NCBI GenBank assembly: GCA_001414485.1
Contig: LLEY01000256.1
Coordinates: forward strand, 1 to 64,000
DNA from: Calycina herbarum
Taxonomy: Eukaryota; Ascomycota; Leotiomycetes; Helotiales; Pezizellaceae
DNA length: 64,000 bases
Direction of reading: 5' to 3'
The first letter of the stretch is position 1. Each line of letters starts with the position of its first letter. Of the stretch, positions 21,178-33,731 are shown one piece after another. Made by a program: the position numbers and the translations under genes. Under the pieces are notes generated by a model, which saw only the letters and a program-made list of their open reading frames with translations, was not told the origin of the DNA and did not search any database.

Positions 21178-22471
21178 GATTGAGGTGTTCTTTTACTTGT
21201 GCACTTTAAGTTCAGAAAAGACTCAAGTATCAGCGAATGGAGGTGTAAGCTCTCTAGGTTTTGTCCTGATATTTGTGTAATGAAATGCCTTGAATTCCAA
21301 GCTGGTTGACAGCAGCTGTGACGGTGGCGTTTTGAGGATGACGTCTTGCACCGCCACATTTAATCGTGAATGCCAGAATAAAAGCGGCAGTCAAAGCTTC
21401 GCTGTCGAACGCGACATAAATAAGAAAAAAACCTCTAACGCATAATTTAGGTGTAAATTAGCATATACTAATATTTTAGTTATATTTTTACAATCAATTA
21501 TTAAGTTGTCTTATTAATAGCTAAAGATTTCTTGATTTATTGTTCTAGCTAGTTAGAAGAATTGAAATTGATAGAGTAAGTAACTTCAATATGCTGTTAC
21601 AAAGCAAAGTTGTACCGAGTACCGCGTGCGTAAACATAATGACAGCTCTTGAGATGTCGACAACTTCTAACAATTCGACAGCAAGAGTCAAATTGACAGT
21701 AACAAAAATAATAAATTCGGCTTATTCGGATTACACAACTCTAAGGTGGAATAAGTTGGGCGTACCATTTTATCTTTATTTTACGATACGTAGTCTTTTT
21801 TGGTCGAGGAAGATTGAACACGAGACTCTAAAACAGAAGATCTGACCAATATTGACGTAGTTAGTCGGGCTGGTTCCATGGTGCAGCTCTGAAGCCCATG
21901 GCTCAATTAATTAGAAACACCTAAGATCTCTATTTTTAGATTTGTTCGCTGTGAGTAACTCGCGAGTAAGTTGCGAGTTACTCACAAGTAAGGCGTACAT
22001 TCCTTGCGAGCATTACGTCTCATGCGCTTATTCTTGATTTCATAGGCAGCTTGGCCTTTTAGTAGTTTTCGCCTTATGTGTTTCCCATTTTTCATCTTTC
22101 GATGTTCCCTCTGTAAGAATCCCGGGCTTTGCTCTGCGTACACCCCCTCCGACATTCTGAAAAAAAAACTTTGTATTATACGAGAACGTTTGGAAGAATC
22201 AAGCAGTTGATTTTCTAATTCTTCTAACCTATCTTGGAAAACACATGTAATTGCCCCAAACATTCTCACACATTACTTACAAAAGGCAGGTGTATCCAGA
22301 GGAAAGCCCATCTTTCTTACGTTTGGCGTTTTCAGCGTCTCCCATAATACCCCATTTCAAGAATAATCTGACTTTAGTATTGAACAAGTCTTGATCAGTT
22401 GTGTGGTATTTAGGGGTTTGAGGATGACACCCATCGCAATACAACTTTCTTATTTACCAAGTAGTCAACAG

Positions 22472-22567
22472 TTAAAATCCGAACTCTTTGAATCTCCAGT
22501 GGTAGCAGGATATTCGGTCGTAGAATTTGAATTTGAATTTACTTTTTTTCCCGACACCAGCTTCTAG
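22472..22567. repeat. Degenerate dispersed repeat, segment A, copy 2
   Basis: Direct-orientation partner of 18021-18115, about 4.45 kb downstream of it, on the other side of the J-domain gene. Confidence 0.7.
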
Positions 22568-22910
22568 ATTCTCAAAATAGCTTGAAGACCTGCTGTATAC
22601 AGATTCCAAGACACCTCTGAATATGAACTAACCACCTAGTAACTAGTAAGTTTACAAAAGCTCTATAGCACACCTCTTCTCAATATATACTTCATATAAC
22701 GAAAAAATGTTATATTAGAAATTTATAAAGTGGAGCTTAAGCGAATCAAACAAACTTCCAAGACGTTCAAAAGGTAGGAGGTTTTAAATAATTACTCAGT
22801 AGACCCTGATAAATATAAATAATATAAAATAACTTTTTTATCACATGAAAAATTATCGCAAAATCATGTCGAGATAGAATTCGTTCTTTCTAACTTAATA
22901 GCGTACCATA

Positions 22911-22970
22911 TCTAAAGACTAAGAAGAAGTCCGCTTTAAAGCCCAAGTCCAAGTCGAAGCGTAAGCAGGG
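22911..22970. repeat. Degenerate dispersed repeat, segment B, copy 2
   Basis: Reverse-complement partner of 18216-18271. Its plus strand can be read as TKKKSALKPKSKSKRKQG and remains open to a stop near 23,152, passing through segment C. This suggests that the repeat derives from a coding sequence with a basic, Lys-rich section. Confidence 0.65.
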
Positions 22971-23060
22971 AGAGAGATGCACAGATGACTACGAGAACGA
23001 CGAGAACAAAAAAGGACGACAATGCGAAGAGATCGAGACCCCTACAAAAAGCCTCTACAT

Positions 23061-23190
23061 GTGCAATTTCCTCCCGCAGAAAAGCACCATGTGTGAATTT
23101 GCTAGCGAAAGAATAGATACTATCGAATATACAGAGCTACTACCGAACGAATGATCAGCGTCGAATACAAAGCTACCGTCGAAATCCGGT
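23061..23190. repeat. Degenerate dispersed repeat, segment C, copy 2
   Basis: Direct-orientation partner of 18461-18550. In the plus frame it reads CEFASERIDTIEY, against QFASERIDSFER in copy 1. The shared FASERID peptide in both copies hints at a common coding ancestor. Confidence 0.75.
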
Positions 23191-23652
23191 TTAATATTCC
23201 TTACAGATCTTATAGTGTTCTAAGAACGTAAAAATCCTGTCGTGGCTTACGAAAAAATTCGGAAGTGGATGTGTTTTATCTTCCAAGGGGGGAGGGAGCG
23301 ATCGAGTGGCTCAACGTGGAAGCTTCATAGCTTCCTTTTCTAGGTGCTCTGGTCGAGTTCTTGCGTCTGTTGCGTGTCTTATATACCCAGACCCACGAGA
23401 TTTCACTTCACGTGTCTGCTTCATTCTCAGTGAATCAGATCTGCGTATTCTTTGGCAAGTAGCAATCATATCTATATCTAGGAATGTCATCAATCATTAA
23501 AAGGCTTTTCCCACAGCCTAGTTTGTCTACCGTTTCCCTAAAAAGTCCCCTTTCAAATCCATGCCATCATCCCACACTCTATCAACAATGCAAATAGACC
23601 GCTCTTCAAAATACCACTTTTCCATGCCAACATGAAAACTTTTGTAAAACAT

Positions 23653-26600
23653 TCAATTAGGTTTCAAAGCTTTCCACCCACCAACCAACTCATCCCCTTC
23701 ACCCCCCAATAAATCTATAGTCGGTCGTCTAGGCGGAAGACTAGGACGAGGGCCCTCCTCATCCATCTCATCACTCCCCGACCGTTTGGTAAGTTTTCCA
23801 GGTCGTCGGGGTTGTGGTGGTAAAGGTGCATTGTTGGCTTCTTTTCTACTGGGCATAGAAATCCCACCTGTAGCACGTCTTGGTGGTGGAGCGAAGCCGG
23901 TGTGGTCAATGATTGTGGAGCGGGGAGGTTGTGCTGGAGGTAGATTTGATCGAGGTTGTGGTTGTGGGGCGAATGCGTTTACATTTGAGACTTTTGGGGA
24001 GACACTTGGGGGCGGTGGTGCAGTTAGATGGACGGGCTTTCTTGCCACGGGCGGTGGTGCCTTTTTGGAGGATGAGGAGGTGGTTGAGGTGGATGAGCGA
24101 CGAGCTGAAGGTGGTGGAGGAGGTGTATTCTTGAGAGATGTGTTGGACATGATCTTCGTTAGAGATGTGACTGAAGAGGATGGATGCGCAAATGGAGGAG
24201 GAAGGACTCGAGTTCCGTTTGTTGGCTGGCGAGGATTTGGTGGTGGTGGTGCAACATCTTTGACTGTTTGCTTAGGAACTGGCTGCCGAGGAATCTTCAC
24301 CCAGTCTGGCTCATCTGTAGGGGTGTAGGGGTTCGAAGGACGATCTGGATTTGGGACAAAGCCTTGTTGTGGTGGTTGTATGTTGGATCTAGCAGGTTGA
24401 CCATTGTCCAACCACCATTTTCTCCTATCAGAGCTGGCTGGGGGTAGACCAGGTTCGATTGCATCGTATCCAATCAAATCTTCATCATCGCTGTCCTCAC
24501 TCCCATCGTTGATAGTTGGATTACCGACTTCTGAGCGTCGTCTTTCGTAGATTGATCTACTTAGAGATTCTCGATGTGCTTCATCAATTATGCTGACAGT
24601 GCATTGGAAAGTAGCGTATACTGGACGATGATCAGAGAAGCGAAGAGGTGCTGTATTATAGTTGATTTGACGTAGATTTGTCCCTTTTCGGAGAATTCGA
24701 TCGGTCCAAGCAGGGATTCGAGCCTTTTCCGAAGTGTCATAGGTATCAGTTCCGAGATCGTATTTGTAAGTTGGATCAAAGGTAATTCTTGATTCGGAGT
24801 AATATGGGAATGTAAGACCAGCAACCATCTGAAGATTGAGTTGATCATTCTCGTAGAGGGTTTCCAGATCTCCATCTTTCACCAAATTCTTGACCTTTTC
24901 TGATCCCAGACCAATCCGGTAGTTGAAATCACCCATCCAAATGACAGTATCATGGTGATCGATTCCTCGGTTTCGTTGGAATCTCAGACCGTGATGTATA
25001 GTGACATAGTCACGATTTCTCTCCTCGTAATTCGAGAATCCTGCTGCTAAATGTGCAGTGACAAAACATAGCTGAGTTTTAGCATAATCCATTCTAATTG
25101 CAACTGCACCTTTGTTGCCAGCCATCCCAGACATTCCGGTCTTCTTCACGCTGCCCTCCACATTCTTGATGTTGTGCAGTACTGAAGACTTGACAAAGAT
25201 ACAAAGCGCTGCTCCGACGAGTTGTCCGCTGCGTAGGAGTACGTATCTTTCGCCACTTGCCTTGTCAGCGTGCTGGTTTAAAGTCTTCTTGATAACTTTT
25301 TCCCAAGCTTTTTTCCGGGTTGGATCGCTGTTCATAATTTGCTGGGGATTGAGCTCGACAATCTCTTGAAAGCCAACAGCCACAATCTCCGGTTGTTGTT
25401 GAGATATAGCTATATCAGGACAAAGCCACGACGACAAGTCTTGATCTATACCGGTAGTCCGCCCATTCAGGTTGAATGATCCACACCATCTAACAGGCCG
25501 TTAGTCCATCTCAATATGCAGAAAATGTTTTTTGACTTACATGTTGATATTCTCTGTGGACTGGTATTCGGAAGAACGTTTCGACAGCTCAGCCGTAACG
25601 TAATCATTAATAGGATCGAACAGATGAACCGGCGCCTGTCCAACCAATCTCCCAAGCAAAACATCAATTGTATTCTGCCGCCCCTTGTCGGCAAAATTGT
25701 TGATGTATAATCGAGTTGCGCTCTTTCTGGCATCTGCAATTGCTCCCGCCAAAGACATTTTACCATGACGTGTAAATGAGGACTTTAGAGCACCTGTTCC
25801 TGCGTAGATTCTCGACAAAGCATCTCCATTGTCTGCCCATAAACTCGAATGACGCATCCAGAAATCTGAGGCAGCACGTTCATGGAGTTGGGCCAAGAAG
25901 GATTCGACAGCCATTTGTGAGATGATGGTCTGGATCAAATTCGTTCTATCAAGACAATCCAAACAATTTGTTCGAAATACACCTTCTTGCTGTAAATTAA
26001 CAACAGTTCTTGCGTGTGGTTTCTCTTGGTCATCGTCTGCGGGATCTACCACATCTTCAGACAAGTAGTAGGCAAACCCATCAGCAGTGCCTTCGATGTA
26101 TCTTCGAATCAGGCTAGCTGCTTCATATCCATTGGGACCCTTGGTTTCGGCGTGGAAATCAAATCTCGTCTCCCCAAGAAGCTTGTGATCTTGGTAACCT
26201 TTTTCACCTGGATGGTTGAGCGGGGAATGATTGATTCCCGACATGTATGCTTTCGTCAACTCGGCCTCACCTGGTTTGGTTTCACTTAGAAGATTCACAA
26301 CGTGTACCGCGCCATAATTTTGCTCCAGCTCTCCGAAATGTTTATCGAATGCTGGTTGGGTCCCTTCAGCTGATCTTGTCATGGTAATCTTTTGCTGTCC
26401 GGGTATCAGACCGGCAGCTTGCTCCCAAAACGCAGGAACTGAGCCCCTGATTTGAGCGTATGAGAAGCAAATACCAGGTGGTCTTTCAAAGGCTCCCAGA
26501 TCTGATTGTCCTTCAATGGTAGGACTCCAATATATCGTCTCTGACTCTACAAAGTTGGCCACATTTCCATCATCATCTATACCCCGACTATTGAATCTTG

Positions 26601-27499
26601 TTCCGGCTCTTCGGCATGAAAGTCGAGAGATCAAGGTAAGTGTGGATGGAAGACCAACTCTCGAAGTTCGCAATGGCGCAGAAGACGCAGGAATGGTAAT
26701 CGTAAGCACAAACCCGCGAATTGCAGATGTGAGAATCCGGGATCTGTCCAACGCATCCCTTTCATGTGCTACCAGCCGGGATCTAAACTTCACGAGAGGG
26801 TCAATCATGTAGGAGTTCCATAGGAAAGATTCGTCAAGATTGTCTATATCGAGGATGGAAGATTCCGTGGATCTGCGAGAATTAGTTGTAGTTCACAAGA
26901 TAGGAAAATGACCGTTACCGATCCTGCAGCCTATTTGTCACATCAAAGTCGGTACTATAGTAAAAGCTGCCATTCCCCAGTAGTTTCCGCAACTCAGCAG
27001 TTGGGTGTTCCATCAAAGGTTCCCGACGTGTGAAGCCGCCCCCGTCAGAGTTCTGTGCCTCTTGAGAATATGGATCGATATTGTCGCTGAAGATATGATC
27101 GTAATCGGAACTGTTTAAGCAGTAGAATTCCACACCTTGTATCCTCTCCACCGTTTCCCCAGGCCTGACAGTCGCTACCTTGGCGCAAGAGGTGACGACC
27201 GATATGAAGACATCGTTATTGATCGTTATCAGCCCCAGCGTTCCGTGAACTGGCAATGGGCTCAATGTTCGATAATCGCTCAAGTCTGCGGAACGGCGGT
27301 GAACGAACTCCACCATGCAACGGGAAGAACCAGCGCCGTCGATCGAAGTTCGTGAGGGGACGGCGTGGATGGAGGTGAGAGAACCATTGTGTACAGCATC
27401 GTTCGTAGAAGGGCTATGCCGGAATATGAGGGCATGCGTGGTCGTCACAAGGGCTATGGAACGATGGGGATAGTCGCTGATTACAACACGGATAGACAT
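23653..27499 (-). CDS. Synaptojanin-type phosphoinositide phosphatase (Sac1 plus 5-phosphatase)
   Basis: Three exons: 27499-26919, 26872-25541 and 25489-23653, giving 1249 residues. An N-terminal Sac1 domain (about residues 60-530) carries the CX5R(T/S) phosphatase loop as NCLDCLDRTN, with the catalytic Cys near residue 497. The inositol polyphosphate 5-phosphatase domain (about 615-950) has VGFQEIVEL, the WMGDFNYRI metal/phosphate site, PAWTDRIL and SDHRPVYA. The last 300 residues are Pro-rich with many PPPPP and PxxP motifs, suited to SH3 partners. This is the architecture of yeast Inp51/Inp52/Inp53, which remove phosphates from PI(4,5)P2 and other phosphoinositides during endocytosis and trafficking. 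Which of the three it matches cannot be settled by eye. Both catalytic loops are intact, so dual activity is expected. Introns are 46 and 51 bases with GT-AG ends. Confidence 0.95.
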
Positions 27500-28854
27500 G
27501 TTGAGAGATGGGGAAATGGATTTGGCATAAACTCAAGGGCTTCTATCATCTTGGAGACGTTGTAGTTGTTGGAACACAGCTCTCATGGTTCCTTGGTTGT
27601 AAAATATAATGTTGTTGGTCGTCATGGCAGAATCAATACTCACCTCACCGCCTTCAGCTTCCCCCGCTTGAGGCTCATGCCAGTGAAGGGAGGGAAATGC
27701 AGGTCATTCCCCGCAAAGTAAAAAATCAGATCAAATTGACATGACTTTCTATTGTTGCTGAGAGGTTGTTGAATCGCCTCAAATGAGAGATTTAGTTTAC
27801 TGGAGCTGCCTAAGAACCCAAATATACAAATAGCAAACTAGAAATATTTCCATGTGAGGGTACAAATTAAAAACTATTGGATTTTTTCCAATCAACTCGA
27901 GGCACGCCAATACAAGCGCCTCAATAAATGCCACAGGGTTGAGAAAATGCATGTTCCCTCTCCACACGGACGTTTCTCGGTCCTCCTTCGTGAGGCTTGT
28001 AGATAGACATCTCAATGGCCCTGGGAAAGGAGGGGGAGGGGTGCAATGCAAGTTGAATTATGGCTGAGACAAAGGGTACCGGGCGGTCAATAAGCAAAAA
28101 CAGGCTGAAGCGAAGCAATAGATGGTGATCAAATGTGATACTGTGCTAGCGGACGGATTATTAAGAGAAGAAAGGGAGAAAATGATTGACGTAATAGTCT
28201 CTGGATAACAGACTAATTGTGTACTACGAACGGTTTCATGAACATCCGGGTACAAGTAGTTGTAGTAGTGTCGTTGAAGGCGTTCTCACCTCGGCCTATT
28301 TCGAGGCACTTGTCTTCGACTTGCTTGCCTTCCACAACGGTGCAATAGTCTCACCTCTCTCACCTCACACCAAACTGCAGTCAAGAAAATGGCTTGACGA
28401 TAGTTCCCGTAAGCTTCCGAAGGGCATACATCGGCCGGCCCATTCGTATGAGCGGGAACCGTATGAGCCCTCCCTTGGCAGCGCCAGCGCCGCGCTCAAC
28501 ACCAAGACCGTCGTCACTGCAAACGCCTCGAATTTGGATTCAAGGGACACCTGTGTTGTATATATTCTCCTACTGGTAATCTCAACCACTTCCTCGTACC
28601 AAGTCTTTACCCGTCGAATCTCGAGCAAGTGTGCAAGAAGATAAGATGTACCGGTAACTTGGTCCGGTCTCCCAGTGGAGCGGGGTCAACTCCGGATCGA
28701 CGAGATAAAAAGCGATCCTCGATGATACTTACTAGCGATAGCGCCGGCAAGTGTTGCGAGGCCTCACAAAGAACTGGAAGCTGCACGCTCTCACGGAAAC
28801 GGCAATCAGAGTACAGTACGCAGGACGCCACCAGTCGTAATCCATACCGAGTAG

Positions 28855-28875
28855 CGTAGCATAGCATAGCATAGC
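28855..28875. repeat. Pentanucleotide microsatellite (AGCAT)n
   Basis: About four units of GCATA after a diverged GTAGC unit. Confidence 0.85.
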
Positions 28876-28922
28876 TCCCTCTGGAACAATTCAACTCCAC
28901 CATGCCTTGGGGGCAGTCCAGA

Positions 28923-28950
28923 GTCTCGTCTCGTCTCGTCTCGTCTCGTT
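28923..28950. repeat. Pentanucleotide microsatellite (TCTCG)n
   Basis: Five uninterrupted TCTCG units. They lie about 50 bases from the (AGCAT)n tract. Confidence 0.9.
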
Positions 28951-30319
28951 TCCCAGTGGGAAGCGGATGAATGGTTCCTACATGGCTTGGGGCTTGCGTC
29001 TTCTGTAAGTATCGTGTCATGGTTTGGTGTTACCTAGCGCAGGGGGTTGGGGAAAGCTGAATTGAGACTTCGTAGTCTTCGTCTTCCACTCGTCGTTCAA
29101 ATTCCAGAAAGTTTCAGATCTGCGAGAGAAAGCCACGATGGGCACTTGGGATGATGATGAGGGAAACTTTGGGCTTATTTACTCGTTCCTGAATATCCGG
29201 TGCTTTCCCCCCACTGGTGTCCAGCTAATGTACAAGGGAGCCGGGCGAAAAGAATCTAGACCTCCTGGAGAGAGAAGCAGGGGTCGCTCGCGTCGAAAAT
29301 CTGCTGCTTTCAGCATCTCGCAGGCGCCACCCAGGGCTCAGACATTGAGAGAGTCAGAGACAGAGACAGATTGATGAAGAACCAAATCAAATCTCAACTC
29401 TTGAAGACCTCTTTGGGAGTTCACGAGCCGAAGTGGACACGAATGACTATTCGCACTCGGCCGTGGTTTGGTTCTTGAACTGATTCTTGAACTTTCCTGC
29501 GAGCCTCCGGGGTAGGAGAACCTTTATATTTCGTTTTCGGTTTGCAAAAGAACCTTTAAGAAATTTGCGGCAACAATCGGCAAGCCGAATGAACTTGATT
29601 TGCCCGCAAGCAACCCTCGAGCCAAGCCAGGACGCCCGTCTTTGCATGCTGCCAATTCGCTCCAAAATCCGACTTCCGACTTCCCTCCCTCCCGATCGTT
29701 CTAGACCCCGCTCCCAGAAGCCTAGAAGCGGTAGCGTCAGGAAAATCCCAGTTGGACTGTCCCCCCTAGTCCAGTCCCAAGTTTGGATTCAGTAAACACT
29801 TTGAACACTAAAACGCCAAAAAGTCCATTGGCAGAGTTAGTACCACCCAGACACTTCTACGTTCATGACTGATACGATTGGTGTCGAATAGTTACGAAGC
29901 TCGCAACCCGTTCACCTCCCCCGCGATTCATCTCCCTCTGGCGCGGGCCTTTTCCAGCCAGCTCCTGTCCCACCGTCTCAAGGCTTGTCACGACTGGAAC
30001 ATCTAGACTCCAGGCCTCTCAGAGCACGGGTAGATCCGTACGCTGCGCCCAGCAGTGTGACTTGAAATGCGATCTCTCCTCGAAACTTCTGCTCCTAGAC
30101 ACAACACTACACCCACACACACACAACCCGAACTGAACGACTACACCGTAGCGAAAGAAACCCATGAAGTGAAACGAACGGGAAGACCAACAAAAGACAC
30201 ACGAATCATACCCATCCAAACCCACGCCTTTCCATATTGCAATTCCTAGAATCGGACAACAGCCCTTCAAACTCGCAATACTGGATGCCTTTCAGAAGAC
30301 AACGATTAGGCTTGGTGGG

Positions 30320-33088
30320 ATGCATGATAAATCTGGTTTCCCAACCCCCTTCGACTCAGGGGCCAATGGTCCTCGAACCTACCGACCACTTCGTCAACGA
30401 GTGAGGCCACGAACGGGAAAAGATATAAAGGGACAGTCGATACGGAGAGTAGGATATGAGGATATGGACGATAGCCAAGAACATTCAGCAGACGCTTTGA
30501 ATGACCGGACAACTCTATGCCTACCAGACTTTGAAAATGATTCAATTATCCATGGAGGAGATCAGCGATTCAAGGATGTTGCAAGGATATACTTCAAGTC
30601 GGCTGAGAGCAATGCCACAGAACGACTAGTAGACCTCAAATCCAAACTTCGAAAAGCCTCGACGCACGATTTTTGGGCAATACTGATGGAGGAGATGTGC
30701 GACATCACCGGTTCGCAATGTGGGTTTGTCGCAAAACGAATGCTGGTAGATGATCAGAATAGTGCAATAGAGATGCCAGCACTGGGTGATCCGGGCTCTT
30801 GTTTAATGGGAGTCGCCTTCTACGTCAATAACGGAGAGGATGTTAAGAAGTTATATCGAGATTATCGATATCACGCTTACGGAACACCCTGTGCTTACAT
30901 GAAGCACGACAAAGTTTTCATCGTGCCAGAAAGGTTGAATGAATTCCTACCCCACAACCCCAACGCGGAGGTATTGCCCTGGAAACAGTCGGAAGCATTT
31001 ATCGGTGTCCCTCTCCTCAGTGAAGGAAAGAACTTTGCACATTTTGGCTTGATTTGGTCAGTGGATGGAGCCTCGAAGAAGAAATTATCTTGGGGGTTTA
31101 CCGAGATGATTTTACACTCACTGGAGGACATGATTCAAGAAAGGATACTTGAAGGCCGGGCTTTCGCAAAGGAAGTTGCACCGGAGGCTAGCCCGGCCAA
31201 AATCATCCCTCTGTCAGCCATCACCTCGTCGCAATCACTAAAACCATACGCGAGAAGTCTATCTCATGAGTTAAGAACACCGATGCAAGGAGTGGTCGGG
31301 ATGCTGGATATCATGCACGCGACAATCATCGATGCTATGGTTCATCAACAGAGCGAAAATCTACGCGATATTTTTACAACACTCAAGACGCACATCGAGA
31401 CCGTTCAAGGTTAGCCATTCAATTTATTAATCTCCATACGTGTTGCTGACTATTACACAGACAGTTCCAGGCGTGCAGTTGAGGCGGCTGATAATGTGGT
31501 TCACGCATATGATTTGAATATGGAGATGCCGGAAACACCACTGACTCCGGAACCTACGGATGCTTCGGCCTCCGCTCCTATACCAACTCCAGCATCCAAG
31601 ATTTCAAATGCACCTGGAAGATTACCATCACCGCCACGCACAAAGCGGAGCCGTGACGATGATATCGGCCGTCACATCGGGTTGCCTAGAAAACGAATGT
31701 TTACCATTTCCGAGGCGGAAATCTTACGAAAATACTACCCCGACGATGAGATCACATCATGTGGAGTATGTGGTATAGTCACTGCGGAGAAAACTGCATC
31801 TATCTTGTCATCGCCAGCTCTCGATATGACGACCATAGAGAGCAGTCCTATTATAACACCTGCCATCCTGAGCTCAAATCATCGGCGAGTTGTCACCAGG
31901 GAATTTATGCGGACCCTGTTGAATGAAGCCTTGCGAAACGGACACCCCACAAGTGAAGTGCATATCGAAACTGACCTTGGTGAGATGATTGAAATACAAA
32001 CTCTCACTTCGAGAGGTGAGGTTCAAGCTAGGAACATATCTCTGATGATCGAAGCGGAAGTTCCGGAGGTCATCATTGTTGAAGAGTCACATCTACAATT
32101 CGCTCTCCAGAAAATTGTCGACAATGCCATCAAATTTACAGACAGCGGCAGCATTACGATTACGATAAAGATGGCTAAACATCTTCGGTTTTTCGAGATC
32201 TGGGTTGTCGATACGGGATGTGGTATAGCTGAAGAGTCGAAGCCAAACATCTTCAAGCCTCATTTCCAAGAAGATGCTTCCATAAATCGAGCTCGTGATG
32301 GTCTGGGACTTAGTTTATTCAACGCCAAAGCCCACGTGAGGAAAAATTTAGGCGGAGACGTTACTCTAGAAAAATCTGCTACGAAAGGGCCTCTCAAAGG
32401 ATCCACGTTTCTCATACGTCTTCCTATATCGACATTTGACCTCGTCAATATCGATGCACCTCTGGTAGGCACTCCTCCTAATGGCAGCACCCTTGGCACC
32501 CTTTCCATGCTACATGGCCTCCCCACCCCAGGCTTGGAATTCAATATTCCCACTACGACACCACCTGTTTCCATAGCTGGCGACAAGATGATTCCTGCGG
32601 GACCGGCATCAAGGCCAGCCAAGAAAGGTCCATACAAGCGTCCCAAATTCAATCCAAATCTTGCTACACAGTGTCCCCTGAACATACTGATCGCGGAAGA
32701 CAACGCCATCAATCGCAATGTCGCTGTTGGATCACTGAATAAACTTGGATATATCAGCGACAACATCACACTTGCATTCGATGGCCTGGAAGCGGTGAAA
32801 CACTTCCAGGATTCGTTATCCCAGCCGCCAGAGCAACATTTTGATGCCATTTTGATGGATATTTGGATGCCTAATATGGATGGATTTGAAGCAACAGCTA
32901 AAATCCTGGAATTGGCCAAAGAGATGGGAACCAAGACAAGGATTATCGCGGTTACCGCAGACATCACAGGAGACTGCCTTTCCAAGGCTGAAGGAGTTGG
33001 TATGCAGGGCTTTCTTGCAAAACCATACAAAGTTCTCGATATTGAGAATCTAATATTGCGACACTTTCATGAGGCACAGGAGTCGTGA
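30320..33088 (+). CDS. Hybrid histidine kinase with GAF-type sensor
   Basis: Two exons, 30320-31409 and 31461-33088, 905 residues. The N-terminal 300 residues include a GAF-like region (about 110-290, MEEMCDITGSQCGFVAKR ... AFIGVPLLSEGKNFAHFGLIWS). The histidine kinase core follows: H-box SLSHELRTPMQG with the phospho-acceptor His at about 316, N-box KIVDNAIKFTDSG (Asn near 585), G1 VVDTGCGIAEE and G2 GLGLSLF. A C-terminal receiver domain has the acidic pocket LIAEDNAINRN, the phospho-acceptor Asp of LMDIWMPNMDG near residue 830 and the conserved Lys in LAKPY. All catalytic residues are intact, so it should pass phosphate from His to Asp and on to an HPt protein (Ypd1-type) in the fungal phosphorelay. 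No PAS repeats, HAMP or membrane segments are seen, so it is probably cytosolic. A long Pro/Ser-rich insert (about 375-470) separates the H-box from the ATPase domain. The fungal class is not assigned. The intron is 51 bases. Confidence 0.93.
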
Positions 33089-33731
33089 CGATACGGCATG
33101 AGGGGATTTCATTCTACGTCTGGAGTGTTTTCAAAATTAGCGACTTTTTTACCTGGCGTTTCTCTGGAATCTCGGCTCGGGGCACCAGGTTTTATAAAAT
33201 AAAGGGGATTGGTTGGCGTTTTTTCTGGTCTTAAAGTTTTCTATGTTTTGTTTTGGAAAGGCGTTTTATGAGAGGTGGTGGAAAGGGGTCAACATGGTGT
33301 GTTCGTCTGGTCTGATGGCAAGGATTATTGGTGGGAACTTGGGAGGAGTTTTACAGATGACCGATTTAGGTTTTGATGTATATTGGACGGGCGATCATGT
33401 GTCATGAGTTACTGACTACATTATTGAATAATAAGAGAGTTACATTTCAAAGAGTTTGAATAGGATTTGATACGTGACTCGAAGATTGTGAGAAGTGATT
33501 GTTGGTTAGGTAAAAACTATTCAGGAGACTTTTGTTGAGAAGGGGTGACTTGTGACCTTGTAAAGGCGGGGATTTAGCGCCATTTAATCCCTGTTGACTT
33601 TCGTCACCAAGATCTGCAAGTCACCATCGACATCGTTTGATCAACTTAAACCTTCAACAACCACCTCCTCTCGCTCCTACAAACATAATAATTCCTATTA
33701 ACCACACGATATGTGATAAGACGCCAACACG
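33089..33731. other. Intergenic between histidine kinase and lipase genes
   Basis: The stretch holds the 3' UTR of the kinase and the promoter of the lipase. A short plus-strand frame (33213-33407) has no family. No distinct regulatory motif is seen. Confidence 0.45.

Larger units (their letters stand above)
21178..23652. other. Gene-poor, repeat-bearing region
   Basis: No intact gene is seen in about 2.5 kb. AT-rich DNA (21,370-21,600 and 22,650-22,900) alternates with degenerate repeat segments matching 18.0-18.6 kb. The minus-strand frame 21982-22269 (95 codons, basic C-terminus) contains heptad-like RLEELENQLLDSSKRSRIIQ and could be the tail of a decayed transposase, but I cannot name the family. 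A GAGTAACTCGCGAGTAAGTTGCGAGTTACTC-type palindromic cluster (in short pieces) lies near 21,953-21,986. Confidence 0.5.
27500..30319. promoter_or_regulatory. Long divergent intergenic region with pentanucleotide repeats
   Basis: About 2.8 kb lies between the divergent starts of the phosphatase and the histidine kinase. No gene is supported. The minus-strand frame 28365-28628 contains a hydrophobic stretch resembling a signal anchor (AVTTVLVLSAALALP), and the plus-strand frame 28219-28644 overlaps it, but neither has start context or a family. Two pentamer microsatellites lie at 28855-28875 and 28923-28950. Long 5' leaders are common for fungal sensor kinases, so part of this could be transcribed UTR. 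Confidence 0.45.

Noticed and set aside
21982..22269. 95-codon minus-strand frame thought to be a transposase tail
   Set aside because: The heptad-like region and basic end are suggestive, but no DDE motif or second half is found, so it is not listed as a mobile element.
23786..24328. 180-codon Gly-rich plus-strand frame
   Set aside because: It is the mirror of the Pro-rich tail of the synaptojanin-type protein. The Gly/Val/Trp repeats are a direct result of Pro codons on the coding strand.
28365..28628. Minus-strand frame with a signal-peptide-like hydrophobic stretch
   Set aside because: No ATG precedes the hydrophobic stretch at a suitable distance, the downstream sequence is short and lacks a family, and the plus strand is open over the same span.
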